DNA of 64,000 bases from Mangifera indica. Taxonomy: Eukaryota > Streptophyta > Magnoliopsida > Sapindales > Anacardiaceae. This document shows positions 36,791 to 48,905 of the stretch, piece after piece (the first letter of the stretch is position 1; each line of letters opens with the position of its first letter). The stretch spans positions 18,736,930 through 18,800,929 of the forward strand of contig NC_058143.1 of the NCBI RefSeq assembly GCF_011075055.1, given 5' to 3'. Under the pieces are notes generated by a model. It did not search any database. It saw only the letters and a list, made by a program, of their open reading frames with translations, and had not been told where the DNA came from. Made by a program: the position numbers and the translations under genes.

Positions 36791-38119
36791 ATACTCAAAA
36801 CACAACAATCACTGAGATGCTTTACTTAGTTTTCTCCGTTCTTTCTTTCAAAGCTGTTGTTCTTTTGTGTTGTGATTCGGGGAGTAAGTAGTTCCTTTGA
36901 TATATGGGTAGTATATTTGTAAGAATTCAAACATAAAAACAAATTTAAGCTCTTCTTTTGGAGGTCTTTGAAATTAGGATTTCGTGGGGTCGCATGCGCT
37001 TGGGAAGGTGGGAAGCACGTCGTTTTCTCGTGCCCCAACATATGAATATAAGAGAGAAAGAGAGAGATAAATCAAATGGGATTTGGGGTCCTAGTATTAC
37101 TGCTCACAACCTTTGAGTGCCATAGACATTGCAGATAAATTGCGCATGATCTTGAATTGACTCTCAACATTTTCGATTTAGCATCTTGTCTTGTCAACAA
37201 CTCTTATTACACTTCGTGAACTTAATTACATAAGTAATAAACCCCTTTTACCTACTAATGACTTGTCTAATTCATTGTGCAAGCTGTAAGAATTTGAAGA
37301 GCTAGCAACGTGGAAGAAAGATTTCAAGTTTAACGGTTTCTTATGTTAGGATGTCAAATTTATTGGATCATCTTTCTGTTTAGTCATAGTAGAAGAAGGA
37401 AGAAGGGGTTCATGGCTACACATATTAGCATAAAGTATGGAGGTGTTGATTTTTCCGGCAGAAGAGTAGGTTTTCAAGCTGTCGATCACATGAAGATGTT
37501 CAAGACAGTGGTTGGTAGCAGCCTAATTTGGTGGTAGTGGTGATGATCAAATAATTTTCAATATTTTATATGATAGAAAGTTAGAATTGATCATCACTTT
37601 ATTTATAAAAAGATATTACGATAATGTATTATAAGTTTTACTTATTCATGAGTGAGTAGATAAGAATGTAAATGATAGTATTTTTAAACCTATAAATGAT
37701 TTGAGTTTAATTTATAAAAACACCGGTTTAAAATTTTTCTTGAAAATATGAATATTAGTAGATGTGTCATAAAAATAAAAATTATAATAAGATTTATCTT
37801 AGAGATATGAACAATATCATATTTATGTATGGTTGTAACATAAGTGTGATATTTGCGAAAACTTTCTTATATGAATGTAATATTCTTTTCGTTACAATAT
37901 TAATAATTATTCTGAAACATATATACAAGACTATATATATTTTGGGTCAAAATAAATCTTATATTATGATATATGATTTACAACAGAGTATTTAAAAATG
38001 ATTCATTATGCACGTGAGGAAATCAAATATAAAAATAATCATAAAAAATTACTTTTGTTTTTATATATATATATATATATACACACACATTGGTGAGAAG
38101 TATTATTATATAAATTTAT

Positions 38120-38400
38120 AGGAAATGAGTTGTAAAGCTGCACCTTTTTTTTAAATATGATTATAGAATATGAGGTTAAATTTCTTATGATATTATATCA
38201 AAATTAAATTCTTAATTTACTTGATTTAATGATTGTAAGGTGTTACATTTTTTGAAATATTATACGAAAATGAGTTTAAATTGTGGGGTGCTACACTTTT
38301 TGAAAAATTATAAGATAATATAAATTAAGATATCGTCTGATGATATATCAAAATTAAAATTTTGATTTATTTTGTTTAATAATTATAAATTTATTATTAA
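38120..38400. repeat. Degenerate tandem repeat
   Basis: Variants of GGTGYTACAYTTTTTGAAA, AAAATGAGTTTAAAT and TATATCAAAATTAAATTCTT recur two to three times in the same order. Copies start near 38123, 38237 and 38283; the middle one is partial. Non-coding. Confidence 0.45.
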
Positions 38401-39239
38401 ATTTAAAATTTCTTTTATTTAGTATGATTAGTTTAATTTTAAAAAAATAATTTAACTCAGATGTGATTTCTCATTTAAAAAAAAAAAAGTTGGGTGAGGA
38501 GGATTAAATATTTGATTAGGCCAGTTGAAGCCCAAGTAAATATGTTGTTATTGAATATTAAATTGCAATCAGAGTATATAAATGAAATAATTAGCTGAGT
38601 TACGTTGCGGGAAAAAAAAAATACATCTCTAATTAATTAGGTTGGCAGAGATTTTTTTTTGTAATGTAAAGCTGATATCTTTCAAATTCCCAAAAAAAAA
38701 AAAAAAAAACTAGAGAAGAAGTACCTATGCATACTCATTAGGGTTTTCATTAAGATTCTAAATATAAGATATGAAATTTAAATTCTATATTGAAAAGTTT
38801 AGGATTTTAATACGGATTTTAATAGTTAATTTTTAAAGTATGATTCTCCTAAAATTTATATTAGTTTCGAATCTATCTTATTGTAAGACTTTGTAAATCA
38901 AATTTGAAATCGTCAAAAGAATAAAACCAGTATAAGTTATGTATCCAAATTATAGTTTTAATTTGATTCCAAGTGGAAACCGGCCAACAAATTAGAAAGC
39001 AAATATGTGACAGGCATCAAAGCATTTTTGAGCTTCCAAGAACAACAGCGATTCTTGTTTTGATCTGAGATGCGACAATTAAATCAAATTACAAATTGAG
39101 TAGTGGCCTCTTCTTTGGCACTTGAATTTCGCCTCCTTTTCAAGAGCAGATGCAACCTTTTTTTAAAATATTAAATCAAAGTGAATATGTAATGATTTTG
39201 ATCAAGAAAGAGGAAACATTTATTGGACCTTACTAGTAA

Positions 39240-39500
39240 TGTTATACCGAATGAATTCTTATTCTATGCATACTCTATATAGCACACGTGTGTTAAAGAT
39301 GACACAATATAATTCTACGTGTAATAAAATTATGGGTATTTATTTTAAGTATATAAATTAATATATATTTATATGTATTATCATATAATAAAGTAATTTT
39401 AAATTAAAAATAAAATAAAATCTAATCATATAATAACATATATAAATATATACTTATTTGTATATTTAAAATGAGTATATATAATATTGCTCATTTTATG
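39240..39500. repeat. Fold-back AT-rich MITE
   Basis: The left half (TTTTAAGTATATAAATTAAT then ATATATTTATATG) and the reverse complement of the right half (TTTTAAATATACAAATAAGT then ATATATTTATATATG) match well around a centre near 39410. The whole can therefore form a long imperfect hairpin. The stem text is shared with copies at 15490 and 27290-27550. Confidence 0.5.
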
Positions 39501-40308
39501 ACTTACTTAATCATATGAAAACTCCTATCATTGCTTGATAACACCAACACAATCAAATGATTTTCATATATGTCTAGAGTCAAATGCACTAAAATCAGGG
39601 TATTATTTAATTATAATAATAACACAATTAATTGATACAAATTATAATAATAACATAATTAATCAATTCTCTTGCCCTATAAATACATAATTATAAGGTA
39701 TAAGATCGATATCTTTGTATTTGATACTTTTGTAAATAAAATTATACATATAAACAAATTTTATTAATTTATTTTAACAAACAAAGATAATAACATGTGA
39801 TTGAATGATATGAATAATCACTTTATATTCCACTAAAATATCACATAATCGGATATTATTGTAATAGATTATATGGATAATTTTATATAATTTATTTATA
39901 CATATAATATTTCTCTATTTTACTATGTCGAAAATTTTCTTTTAACACTAATAACACAATAGTTAATATAGGGTTTTCAACAGTAGTAGGTTAAACTATA
40001 ATAGTATGTACTAACCCGTTTATATCTATAGAATATTCAAACTTGTGTGACAAAATAGGTTTATAATCATTTTCAAATCGAAGTTGGCTACTATACATTT
40101 GATAATATATTCACCATCTCTTATGTTAGTTTTTGCATTCTTAATTCATTTGATTTTACCATATAATTTAATGTAAAACCAACATCAGAGTTGTCAATTT
40201 AGTTCACGAGCAAATTAACCTGTAAAGCCAAAAAAAGATACCCCAAGATATCCATTTTCTTGTCGTTCTGTGGGAGACTTGGTGAAATCCAACAAAATAG
40301 CAATACTG

Positions 40309-40310
<2 letters not shown>

Positions 40311-40353
<43 letters not shown>
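40311..40353. repeat. (AT)n microsatellite, about 21 repeats
   Basis: Uninterrupted AT run, the longest in the window, in the 3' flank of the Bet1-like gene. Confidence 0.97.
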
Positions 40354-40360
<7 letters not shown>

Positions 40361-41352
40361 CACAGAGATGGAGACCTAAGTTATTAAGACCCAGAAAAAT
40401 GTTTGTAGCATAACATATATGCAATGCAAGGTACTTGTGGCTGGAACCCAGTTTATGGTTCATTAATTAGAAACCGCAGTTCATCAACAGACTTTCATAA
40501 AGTTTTATTGTAAAGTTCTTCTTTTGTATTGAATTTTCCAAAAAGTTGTTCTTACAAACTGGGTTAGAGATCAGTTAATGTATTAATTTTGTGAGAATGG
40601 GAAAGGAATCGCTATGGGATTGAGTAAACTCTTGACACATTCACCAACTCAAGTGATAGATAGCTGAGGTTATACACACATCCTGCCCAGTCTATCACGA
40701 TTTTGCTGTTGAACTTTGCTAGCTATATGGGATGTTCATACATATCCCAACATCTCTTGATGTGAAATTTCTCTAGAAGTGTTACAAGATTATGACAGAT
40801 AATCAATACCAGTAATACCTGTGACCTGTATCTCGTTATGCCTCAACCATTAATGGGTATGGTAGCTTTTATTAATTCAGGGAATGCATCTTAAGCAAAG
40901 CCAGTAGGGCCGCCAATGTGTATATCCACTAGATCAAACTGCTAAAACTGCTGTTCTAGGTTTGTGAAAGTGACATAAAATCTACCTTCATATATTGTTT
41001 CACTTTGCAGTAGAAAATCCCACAACCAATCCTTCCTGGAACCGAAAAAGAAAGGCAACTTTTCACATTCCAGGCAAAGAATAAAAGACTATTATCTCTG
41101 TCATCTATAACTGTACAAGTGAAACAACAATTGTAGGCAAAAGGGTGGTCATGGCAAAAATTGTCAACATGTTCTGAATATTCTTGACGTCCAACCATTC
41201 TCTGTAAGCTGAGTTCAAATTTTATGGAGCCAGGAGTGGTTTTATACCACATTCTCATTCAAAGAACAAGGATCTAAGACATACGCAAATCACATGATTG
41301 CACTCAGTGCAAAAAAGCCCATCACCAAACAGAAGATTCGAGCAACCAAGCT

Positions 41353-44053
41353 TTAATATTTCTGCTTCAACCATGCATGAGAACCCTGAAAATATCAGAG
41401 CAAGTCAGCATCAAATCAGCAGACTACGGTGCTAATTTTTGTTTTAAATTAGACATAACAAGATCGTATGCCGATGGATTGCTTGAGGCATTCAAAAATT
41501 GTTCCCTAACCGAATTTTTGGAAGGTATCGATCCATTTTAGAATTAATTATATAAAATAAATCCAGGAAATGTTCCATAGTCATACAAATAAACAGTTCA
41601 ATGAACATTACTAGTCATGACTGGATTCACCTGCCTAATGAGATAGTATAAAACTAAGAAGGCAACAACAAAAGATGCCACGAGTGTGCACATTCTGCGG
41701 TTGGATTTCCTTTCAAATACCTACAAAACAACTTATTATAATTAGATAAAATAACTACAAACATATATCAATAAAGGTTAGGCTACTTCAACTAAACTTT
41801 GTCATAACAATTCAGTCATGTATCCATTATGATCCAACAGTTAAAAAAGTAATCGAATTAGAGTATAAAGAATAACAACCTTCACTCTTCCCTTAAAACT
41901 GTTGAATTGCAATGGATATATTTTCAGAAACTTGATGTCAAAATTTAGAGTTAAATGTTTATATTAAAATATCCTAACCCTAAAAAAAAAAACGAAAAAA
42001 AAAACATATTAAATATATCAGATTAGATATACTTAAAGTACCATCTTAAATCGGTCCATAGCTCCTGACATTATACCCCTTGATGCATCCATGCTGTTGC
42101 CCTGAATTTTCAACACAGTACACTCAAAGCAAAGCAAAACAGTTTTCAACATAGAAAAAATAAAATTTGAATTTGAATTAGCTGTACCATACCATTCGGT
42201 CAAGCAAACGATTATGACCCTCCACCTCCTCATGCACATCGTTTGTTAACTGAAAATGAGCAGAAAACACATTAAGAATGTTATAAAGAGAAATTTTATC
42301 AATAAGCCATAAGAATATATTTTCCCTTCATTTTTTGTTTCCCTTTAGCTTTCCCAAAAAGAACATACACATTTTTCAAAGAATCAAATGTTCCAACAAA
42401 ACACCAATTTACTTTGCTGGAGCACTTCCTCTATCATCATGGGACAAACATACATAGGCAGTAGACAACTTTCAGGGAATTGATTCTCTAAGATACAATT
42501 ACTGAACAACTTCACTGCCTATGGAAGCTGATAAGATAGACATTTCATAAAACAAATTCGTGTATATGATTGAATATGAAAGCAAATGATTTCATTGGTT
42601 CATACTCTCTTAAGAAAAACAACTCTTTCTTTCAAACTGTCAAGTGCTTTGTCATTGTCACGCTCATTAACTTCATGGGAGTATGAGGAGGAGGCCTTAA
42701 GGCCACCTTCCTCAAGGCCATCATAGTCATCAAAGAGAGACGATCTGGAAGCACGATGTTCTCTGCAAAACAGTGATCATGATACAATTTCAAAATCTAA
42801 ATTAAAAAAAAAATGCATATAATGAAAGTAATCCAAAGATCAGAGAGGTATAAGAAAAGTTTTGCAGAATGAAAAGTAAACAGTTGAGCAAGGAAACTAT
42901 CATATCTTACTCTTGACAGGCTCTTAGCCTAAGACCCCAGCCCAACCCGAACAACTTGATCTAATGTCTAAGAGAATTAGTTCAAGACAACCAAGATTAA
43001 ACCAAACCTCTTTTCAGCAACTATCATATCCATCTTATTATGAAAGAAAACAAGAGATAAAAGGAGACTATTATCAGCTTCACTGATATGCAAAATTCAG
43101 TCTACAATAAGGATTAGATATCAAGGCTGAAAACTCAGAAACTACAAACATTCACACAAATTCTTATTTTCTGTACATAGAAGAGAGGAACATGATAACC
43201 AAAATTCTCATCAAAGCTACATCAATAATCAAGAAAAATTTTCAAGGTATGGACATTTTTGCAATTCAAAATACATCACCAAGTGTGACAAAGAAGGGCC
43301 TTAGGCCCAAAAAAAATGAATCAGAAAAGAAAATCAAAGACCAGCTATTCAGAGGCTCTATTGCGTAAGAGTATAAACATTGAAAAAGATATCTATGGGA
43401 AAGAAAACTAAACAGAAAAATACACTAAACATTAATGCTGTTCAATCTGATTTTCACTTTCAATATGATTGCTTCTACTAATTTACTTATTTTGGATCTT
43501 CTAAATGCCTAATATAATTGAGCATGTCCAATTTATTAGGACTCATAAAGGAAAAATAGAGAATGTGTATTTAAAAATTAGAAATTCAAAACGAAAAGAA
43601 TATTTGGTACAAGTGTATTCTAAAGTTTTCTAGGTAGTAATTCTCACATAACAAGTCATATTGAAGGAATAAATAGAATTCTTAAATATTTCCAGTATTC
43701 ATCCCAGGTTCAACAATCACCGAAATTAACTCATATTATTATGAATAGAACTTTTAAGTGTTAAAAAAAAGGTAAAGATATTACGACTAATCATCAAATT
43801 CATTGTATCAAACATGATCTCCGAATCATTAACCTATTGCTTTTAGAGCTCAAAAACCCTAGAAACCAATTGAACGTATCTTCATTACGATTAAAATAGA
43901 TATAAATGTAAATAATGAATCGACGAGATACAAAACCATATGAACAGATTTAACAAAATGAAATAATCAAGTGAATTGATTCTATACAACTGATATGAAA
44001 AATAAAAAAGGATGTAATGGAGAGACATTGTCAACGAACCTTCTATAGCTCAT
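41353..44053 (-). CDS. BET12: Bet1-like SNARE (BS14/BET11-BET12 family), six exons
   Basis: Minus-strand exons: 44053-44040, 42762-42606, 42249-42193, 42101-42042, 41720-41631 and 41385-41353. All have GT-AG borders and join in frame to 136 residues starting MSYRREHR. Residues 14-35 are the LFDDYDGLEEGGL regulatory stretch. The Qc-SNARE helix runs about 44-105 (DNDKALDSLKERVVFLKR, then NDVHEEVEGHNRLLDRM, then GNSMDASRGIMSGAMDRFK). A tail-anchor helix spans 108-124 (TLVASFVVAFLVLYYLI). The family acts in ER-Golgi vesicle fusion. His69 sits where animal Bet1 has the central-layer Gln; I recall the Arabidopsis proteins also have His there. The last exon is less certain. If the donor after LIRQ is not used, the tail reads VNPVMTSNVH and stops; if used, it is GSHAWLKQKY. 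BET11 versus BET12 is inferred from neighbours. Confidence 0.9.
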
Positions 44054-45302
44054 GATATTTTATCAGCAGTGCTTCAGCTTCTCTGCTCGTCTTTTATTCT
44101 ATAATTCCGCCGACTTGTTTAAAAATGAAATTGCCAACAGACTGGTAAACAACAAATTTAGAACAAGGTCTGTTTGGATGCTGAGAAAATGCAAGAAATA
44201 GGAAGGAATATGTAAATTGAAATATTTGAATTTTTACATGTTTGTTTGGTGGCAAAAGAGATCAGAAGCAGTTTCTAGAAAATAAAATAGGGAGCCGGGA
44301 TTCGCTTAGGAGTAGAGTTGATGGTTTAACTCATGCTGCCCAGCAGTCACAACGGCCAGCAGATGCAATCGAGTGAAGAAAGCGTCGGTGGCCCATTTGG
44401 CCCAACCTTTTTACCACATTACAAAAGTAAGGCTTGATCGTATTCGAATCACAGCTTGGATCTATGACCCGGGTTTTAGTTTGAAGGTGTGATTCATTTT
44501 TATAAACGAGCCTAGTTGAAACTTATTCAAAAATTCTTTTTTGAACTAGGCTCCTGTTCACTGCACCTCGATCTCTTTATGTGTATTAGCTGCAGAGAAG
44601 AATGAGAGTACCCGTAATTTTTTAAGTGGGGATTTGTAGAGGCCCAATTCATTCTGAGTCAAGCTCCAACATGATCCGTTTATTGGGTTCCTATACGCGG
44701 ACTAGGCCTAATTCAGGCCCCAATGGTGTCAAGGGCCAGTAAAAGACGGCATCGGTGTCAAGACTTGAATCTTCTGGGGCTCACTTAACAGCTGTTATGC
44801 TGAATGAAAAAGCTCACGTTAGGGTCAAAAAAGTGTGCATGTGGTTCTAAAGTACTGACAGATCAAGGCTTAAATTTCATGTACTTTATTCACACCTCGA
44901 GCCACAAACCAAATTGCAATGATTTTTATAACCTTCAGGAATCATATTAATTGACTACATTCAATAATCATGTTCCAGTGAGTTAGTAATTGACACGAAA
45001 GTTCTAAGTTCGAACAAGAAGACACTCAGTGGCTTGAACTTGACATGAATCTCACTCACATCATCACGCATGAAATTTTCTAGATGATGACAACTTAGAT
45101 GTCAAGTTGAATTAGATTTCTGTGTACAGAGAAGGAAAAAAAAAAGTCTACATAGGAATATAAAAACATTCTACAGAGAAGAATTTTATATCTTTTTTCA
45201 TATAACTGGGGCCAAGCTCATGTATACACATTTTGTTGAATTATCATCTGTGTCTTCATACAAGTATCTATCAGGGATGGAGTAAGATGCTCTGCAACTC
45301 TT
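44054..45302. other. Intergenic region between the Bet1-like and DUF668 genes
   Basis: Both neighbours are on the minus strand, so this holds the Bet1-like promoter and 5' UTR and the DUF668 gene's 3' UTR. A short inverted repeat lies at 44508-44553. No other gene is seen. Confidence 0.5.
44508..44553. repeat. Short inverted repeat (hairpin)
   Basis: GAGCCTAGTT at 44508-44517 and AACTAGGCTC at 44544-44553 form a perfect 10-bp stem around a 26-nt AT-rich loop. The neighbouring bases (GAAA.../...TTTT) allow partial extension. It is in the promoter-side flank of the Bet1-like gene. It could be a regulatory hairpin or a transposon scar. Confidence 0.6.
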
Positions 45303-47069
45303 TTAAGAAACTCCATATTGCGATTGCCACTCCAAGCAGTCCTCAAAATCGAAGCTGCTGGCACAGTCTAACAAGGCATTTTGCTGTTGTTCATAGCGAC
45401 ATATGTAATTCAAGCCAACAAGGAGCTCGCAGACGGCTGCCTCTGTCTTCTGCCTGTCAGCAAAATACAGTGTCTGCAGCAACAGAACGTTTGTCCGTGT
45501 CACAATTTGCTGTTGCTCAAAGTTTCGTTCACTTTGCCACCTGATCATATTATGTGCCATTGGGGCAAGCCACTTCAGTATCCCATCAAGGGTCTCTTTC
45601 CACCCATGGGCAAGAGGAGCATCATATATTGCCAGATTTTTTATGTAAGACTTGAGACTGGTCTTGAGAGACATTCTTAAGCTCGCTGGCAACATCTGGT
45701 ATAAATCATCCCTAGCTTCGTCACCAACTAAATGAGGGTAATGAAGCAGCTTCTCTATGACAATTATGACATTTGCATAATGTAAGGCAAGAGCAGAGCC
45801 ACCCACAGTAGAGGGAGAAGCATAAGCAGTCAACCTGTTCTTGTGGCCAAATTGTGCACACATAGACTGTCTCTGATCTACACCGAAAGGAACACTGATT
45901 TGATTCAGGATAAAAGAACCAGAATGAATTGGCTCTCTCTTAAAACTTCCATTACCAACACTGCAACATCCTGAAATTTGACTACTTCGCTCCTCACAAT
46001 CAATCCCATCATCATCAAACTTCGAAACTGAACTGCTTAAACTAAGACACTCCATAAGAAGTCTCCCAGGACTAGCCCCACATGGAACATTAAAATCTTC
46101 CACTCTACACAATGCTACTTCACCTTTCCTTGAGTCAATCTGAGACTTCAAACTTAGCTCCCTTTTATCCAGTCCAGCTTTCTCAATTAACCCTGAATGA
46201 CACCCATTACCACTACGCCTGCTGAGAACCCGTTTCAATGGCCCCGAAACCACTTGGACTTGACCCAAAACCTGTCTGCTTTCATCCTTAAACACAACAG
46301 AAGGTTCCTCACTAAACCGAAGAATGTCCTTCGTTAAAGCATTCTCCCCAAAGACAACACAAATCCTAGCAGAAATTGTACACACAGTCCTTGCTAACAG
46401 CTCAACAACCTTATCATAACTCTGATTCCAAAGGGAAATTTCTTTGAGATGTCTCACATCCTGCTTCTGCCAAATCAACTTCTGATCAAACGCTCTACGA
46501 CTTTCTTCATGCTGATTCTGTTGAAACTTCTTAGACGTTTGTTCTAACTCATTCAAAACCTCCAATTCACTATACAAATTCGCAGTTGCATTCACAAACC
46601 TCTCCATTTTTCTCACCATACTCTCCATATCTTTAACCAGAAACCCCAATGCTTTAACATCAATAACTCCAGTCATAACATCATTATAGACATGCTCAAA
46701 TCCTTGTAAAGCTGGTTCATAACATTTCTTCCCTAACCTGGACACAACACTAGCAACCCGGTTCAAGTCATCCAGCTTCTCAGCTAAAGCCAGCTGAAGA
46801 AGATGATTTTGATCAGTTGAAACCAAGTACTTAATCCCCTCAGAGTTCAAGATCTCAGCTTTCAGCTTCGAGATCTCAGAATCTGTTAAAGATTTGTGTA
46901 AATGAATAGTCTTTGACATGACATTAGCTACTTCAAAAGAAAGAATCCCAACGAAGTGTTTAGCTTCATGGGTTTTTGGGCTCTTTTTTTTCTGCTCAAG
47001 AAGAAGAGCGTGTCTAAGATTGCTACTTACTTGGTTTCCCATCTTGAGTATCCAAGGTTCTGCCACCAT
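45303..47069 (-). CDS. DUF3475/DUF668 protein (PSK SIMULATING/PSI-related family)
   Basis: A single exon of 588 residues, start ATG 47069-47067 in the context ATGGTGGCAG, opening MVAEPWILKMGNQVSSNLRH. This opening is characteristic of one subgroup of plant DUF668 proteins. A second ATG at codon 10 would give MGNQVSS, a possible N-myristoylation start, and members of the wider PSI family are known for that. DUF3475 covers about residues 37-100 (GILSFEVANVMSKTIHLHKS onward) and DUF668 about 413-505 (GGSALALHYANVIIVIEKLL, MLPASLRMSLK and APLAHGWKETLDGILKWLAP). The middle is Ser-rich and variable. PSI proteins are linked to growth downstream of phytosulfokine. For this subgroup (At3g23160/At5g04550 relatives) I know of no firm biochemical function. 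It lies between the Bet1-like and At4g14450-like genes, all on the minus strand. Confidence 0.92.
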   Translation of the reverse strand: MVAEPWILKMGNQVSSNLRHALLLEQKKKSPKTHEAKHFVGILSFEVANVMSKTIHLHKSLTDSEISKLKAEILNSEGIKYLVSTDQNHLLQLALAEKLDDLNRVASVVSRLGKKCYEPALQGFEHVYNDVMTGVIDVKALGFLVKDMESMVRKMERFVNATANLYSELEVLNELEQTSKKFQQNQHEESRRAFDQKLIWQKQDVRHLKEISLWNQSYDKVVELLARTVCTISARICVVFGENALTKDILRFSEEPSVVFKDESRQVLGQVQVVSGPLKRVLSRRSGNGCHSGLIEKAGLDKRELSLKSQIDSRKGEVALCRVEDFNVPCGASPGRLLMECLSLSSSVSKFDDDGIDCEERSSQISGCCSVGNGSFKREPIHSGSFILNQISVPFGVDQRQSMCAQFGHKNRLTAYASPSTVGGSALALHYANVIIVIEKLLHYPHLVGDEARDDLYQMLPASLRMSLKTSLKSYIKNLAIYDAPLAHGWKETLDGILKWLAPMAHNMIRWQSERNFEQQQIVTRTNVLLLQTLYFADRQKTEAAVCELLVGLNYICRYEQQQNALLDCASSFDFEDCLEWQSQYGVS

Positions 47070-47563
47070 TTCTGCTTAGAGATCTGAGTGGGGTTGTTGG
47101 AGACTATACTCAAAAAATGAAAAAGCTTTCTGCTACAATTGATTAATGTTGGAGAAAGTAAGAGCAACGTGCAAGAGGAGAAATGAAAGTGATGAAAAAA
47201 ATAAAAAAAAAGGAAGGGCGTGAAGTGGGAATCAAAAAGAAGAGCACCGGTATTGCAGAGAAGCTCTCATTGCGTCACTGTTTTGAGGGTTTTGAAAAAA
47301 GCCTTCTGCTTCTGCTACTACCATTCAATGTCCTTCTATTGAACTTTGTTGACTTTTATTTCTGGTTGTTGTTCTTCCCTTTAAGCACTACACGCCATTA
47401 AAAGAGCCTAAAGCAATTATTTATAAATGTCATATTTTGGTAACCTGCAGTGAATGGCTCCCCAGATTATTACTCCATTTTGGTACACATAGATTTGGCT
47501 TTATAATTGAAAGAAATATTTGAATTATAATTTAAAAATGATATTTTTAGATATTTCCATATG

Positions 47564-48270
47564 AGCCAAAAGACAAATTCCCACCCAAGGTTGAGTAAAA
47601 GCCTACTATTTATCTGTCAATTTTAAAAAACCTAAAGTCTCACCTACCACTTAATTTCTTTTAAAATCTTTTACTAAGATCAAGAATAAAACTGTTATTT
47701 TATTAAAAATATTAAAAATATTATAATTTTAGCTTATTTCTCCCAGATTTTGAAAGTTAATATTTTATCCCAATCTAAAACTTATTCCAATTTAAAAAAA
47801 AATGGTTTTTTCCCCTCTAAATCCCTAGAGTTTCTATTTTCTATTTGCAGCCACTATATTCGACAACGAAAACTGTTGAACAAGAGAGAAAGAGACATCT
47901 TCATCGACAACAAATGTTCTCTGTTAAGAGATCGTCGCGGTCTCTTCCTCTCCTGTTCGACAGTTTTTGTCATCGAATACAATAGTCAAAGATGGAAGAT
48001 AGAAACCTTAAGGATTTAGGGAAGGAAAAATCATTTTTTTAAATTGGAAAAAGTTTTAGATTAAGGTGAAATATTATTTTTTAAAACGGAAAGAAATAAG
48101 ATAAAGTTATGATATTTTAAATATTTTTGATAAAATAATAGTTTTATCCTTGGTGTTAAGAAAAAATTCTAACAGAAGATAAGCGATGGATGGGACTTTA
48201 AGTTTTTTAAAATTGATAGATAAGAGTTTTTATTTTCAGTAAATCTTGGGTGGAAATAGATCTTTTGGCC
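47564..48270. mobile_element. Mutator-like MITE with long TIRs and 9-bp target-site duplication
   Basis: The left end AGCCAAAAGACAAATTCCCA and the reverse complement of the right end GGCCAAAAGATCTATTTCCA begin inverted repeats. These stay recognisable for about 110 bp (CACCCAAG, TATCTGTCAATTTTAAAAAA and AAAGTC...CACTT). The element is 707 bp. It is flanked by TTCCATATG (47555-47563) and TTCCATATA (48271-48279), an 8/9 match. Nine-bp duplications and long TIRs point to the Mutator superfamily. The interior holds an 80-90-codon frame without known domains, so it is non-autonomous. Confidence 0.85.
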
Positions 48271-48905
48271 TTCCATATATTTATAGTTCAAATATTACAT
48301 TAACAAACAAAAATGTTGAAAATTTCTGTCCCAGTCAAATATTAATTCTGCGTTAGAATGAAGTTAGAGAATATTCAAAGAAAATTTTAAGAATTGAAAT
48401 TGGAATGAGAGTTGGGTTGAAAATGTAAGAATCAAAATTGGAATCGGACGGTTCTTATATCTTAAGAATTGAAAATTGTATGGACAAGATTTTATCCGAA
48501 ACTTATATGATTGATTTCAATCTTGATTCTTCAAGGGATGGAACTGGAATTTACCAAGGATAAACTGATTCTAGACAGAAAGCAGAATCGAAAATGGGGT
48601 ATTTTATTAAATAATATTGCAATAAATAAATATAATTTGTTTACAAGTACATTAATCAATGGAATTATGGAGTGTGACGAATTATGTGCTTCTTTGAGGA
48701 TTTGGTGTCCCCTCTCCACTGCCAGGAAAGTACCATTGCCTCGGGTTTGACCTAAGATTGCTTTCGGTTTGGGTCAACCAAAATAGAAGCTACCAAACCA
48801 ACTTTGACTCTAAGCCAATTTTTGTATTGAATCTCTTGTTGGGTTAAAACGAGTCAACGTTAAAGCCTACAATTTGCTAGCCAGTTGAAATTTGCAATTA
48901 ATATC

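Larger units (their letters stand above)
36791..41352. other. Intergenic region upstream of the AHL gene
   Basis: About 4.6 kb. The first few hundred bases are probably the AHL promoter. The remainder is AT-rich with a degenerate tandem repeat (38120-38400), a fold-back MITE (39240-39500) and a long (AT)n run (40311-40353). The last few hundred bases should contain the Bet1-like SNARE 3' UTR. Confidence 0.5.

Noticed and set aside
36826..37041. Minus-strand frame starting MLGHEKTTCFPP as an upstream exon of the AHL gene
   Set aside because: Clade-A AHL coding regions are intronless as far as I know, and no known AHL has this N-terminus. A spliced transcript would be needed to support it.
45233..45680. 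Plus-strand frames opposite the DUF668 gene
   Set aside because: Antisense shadows; the minus-strand frame is 588 codons with two known domains.
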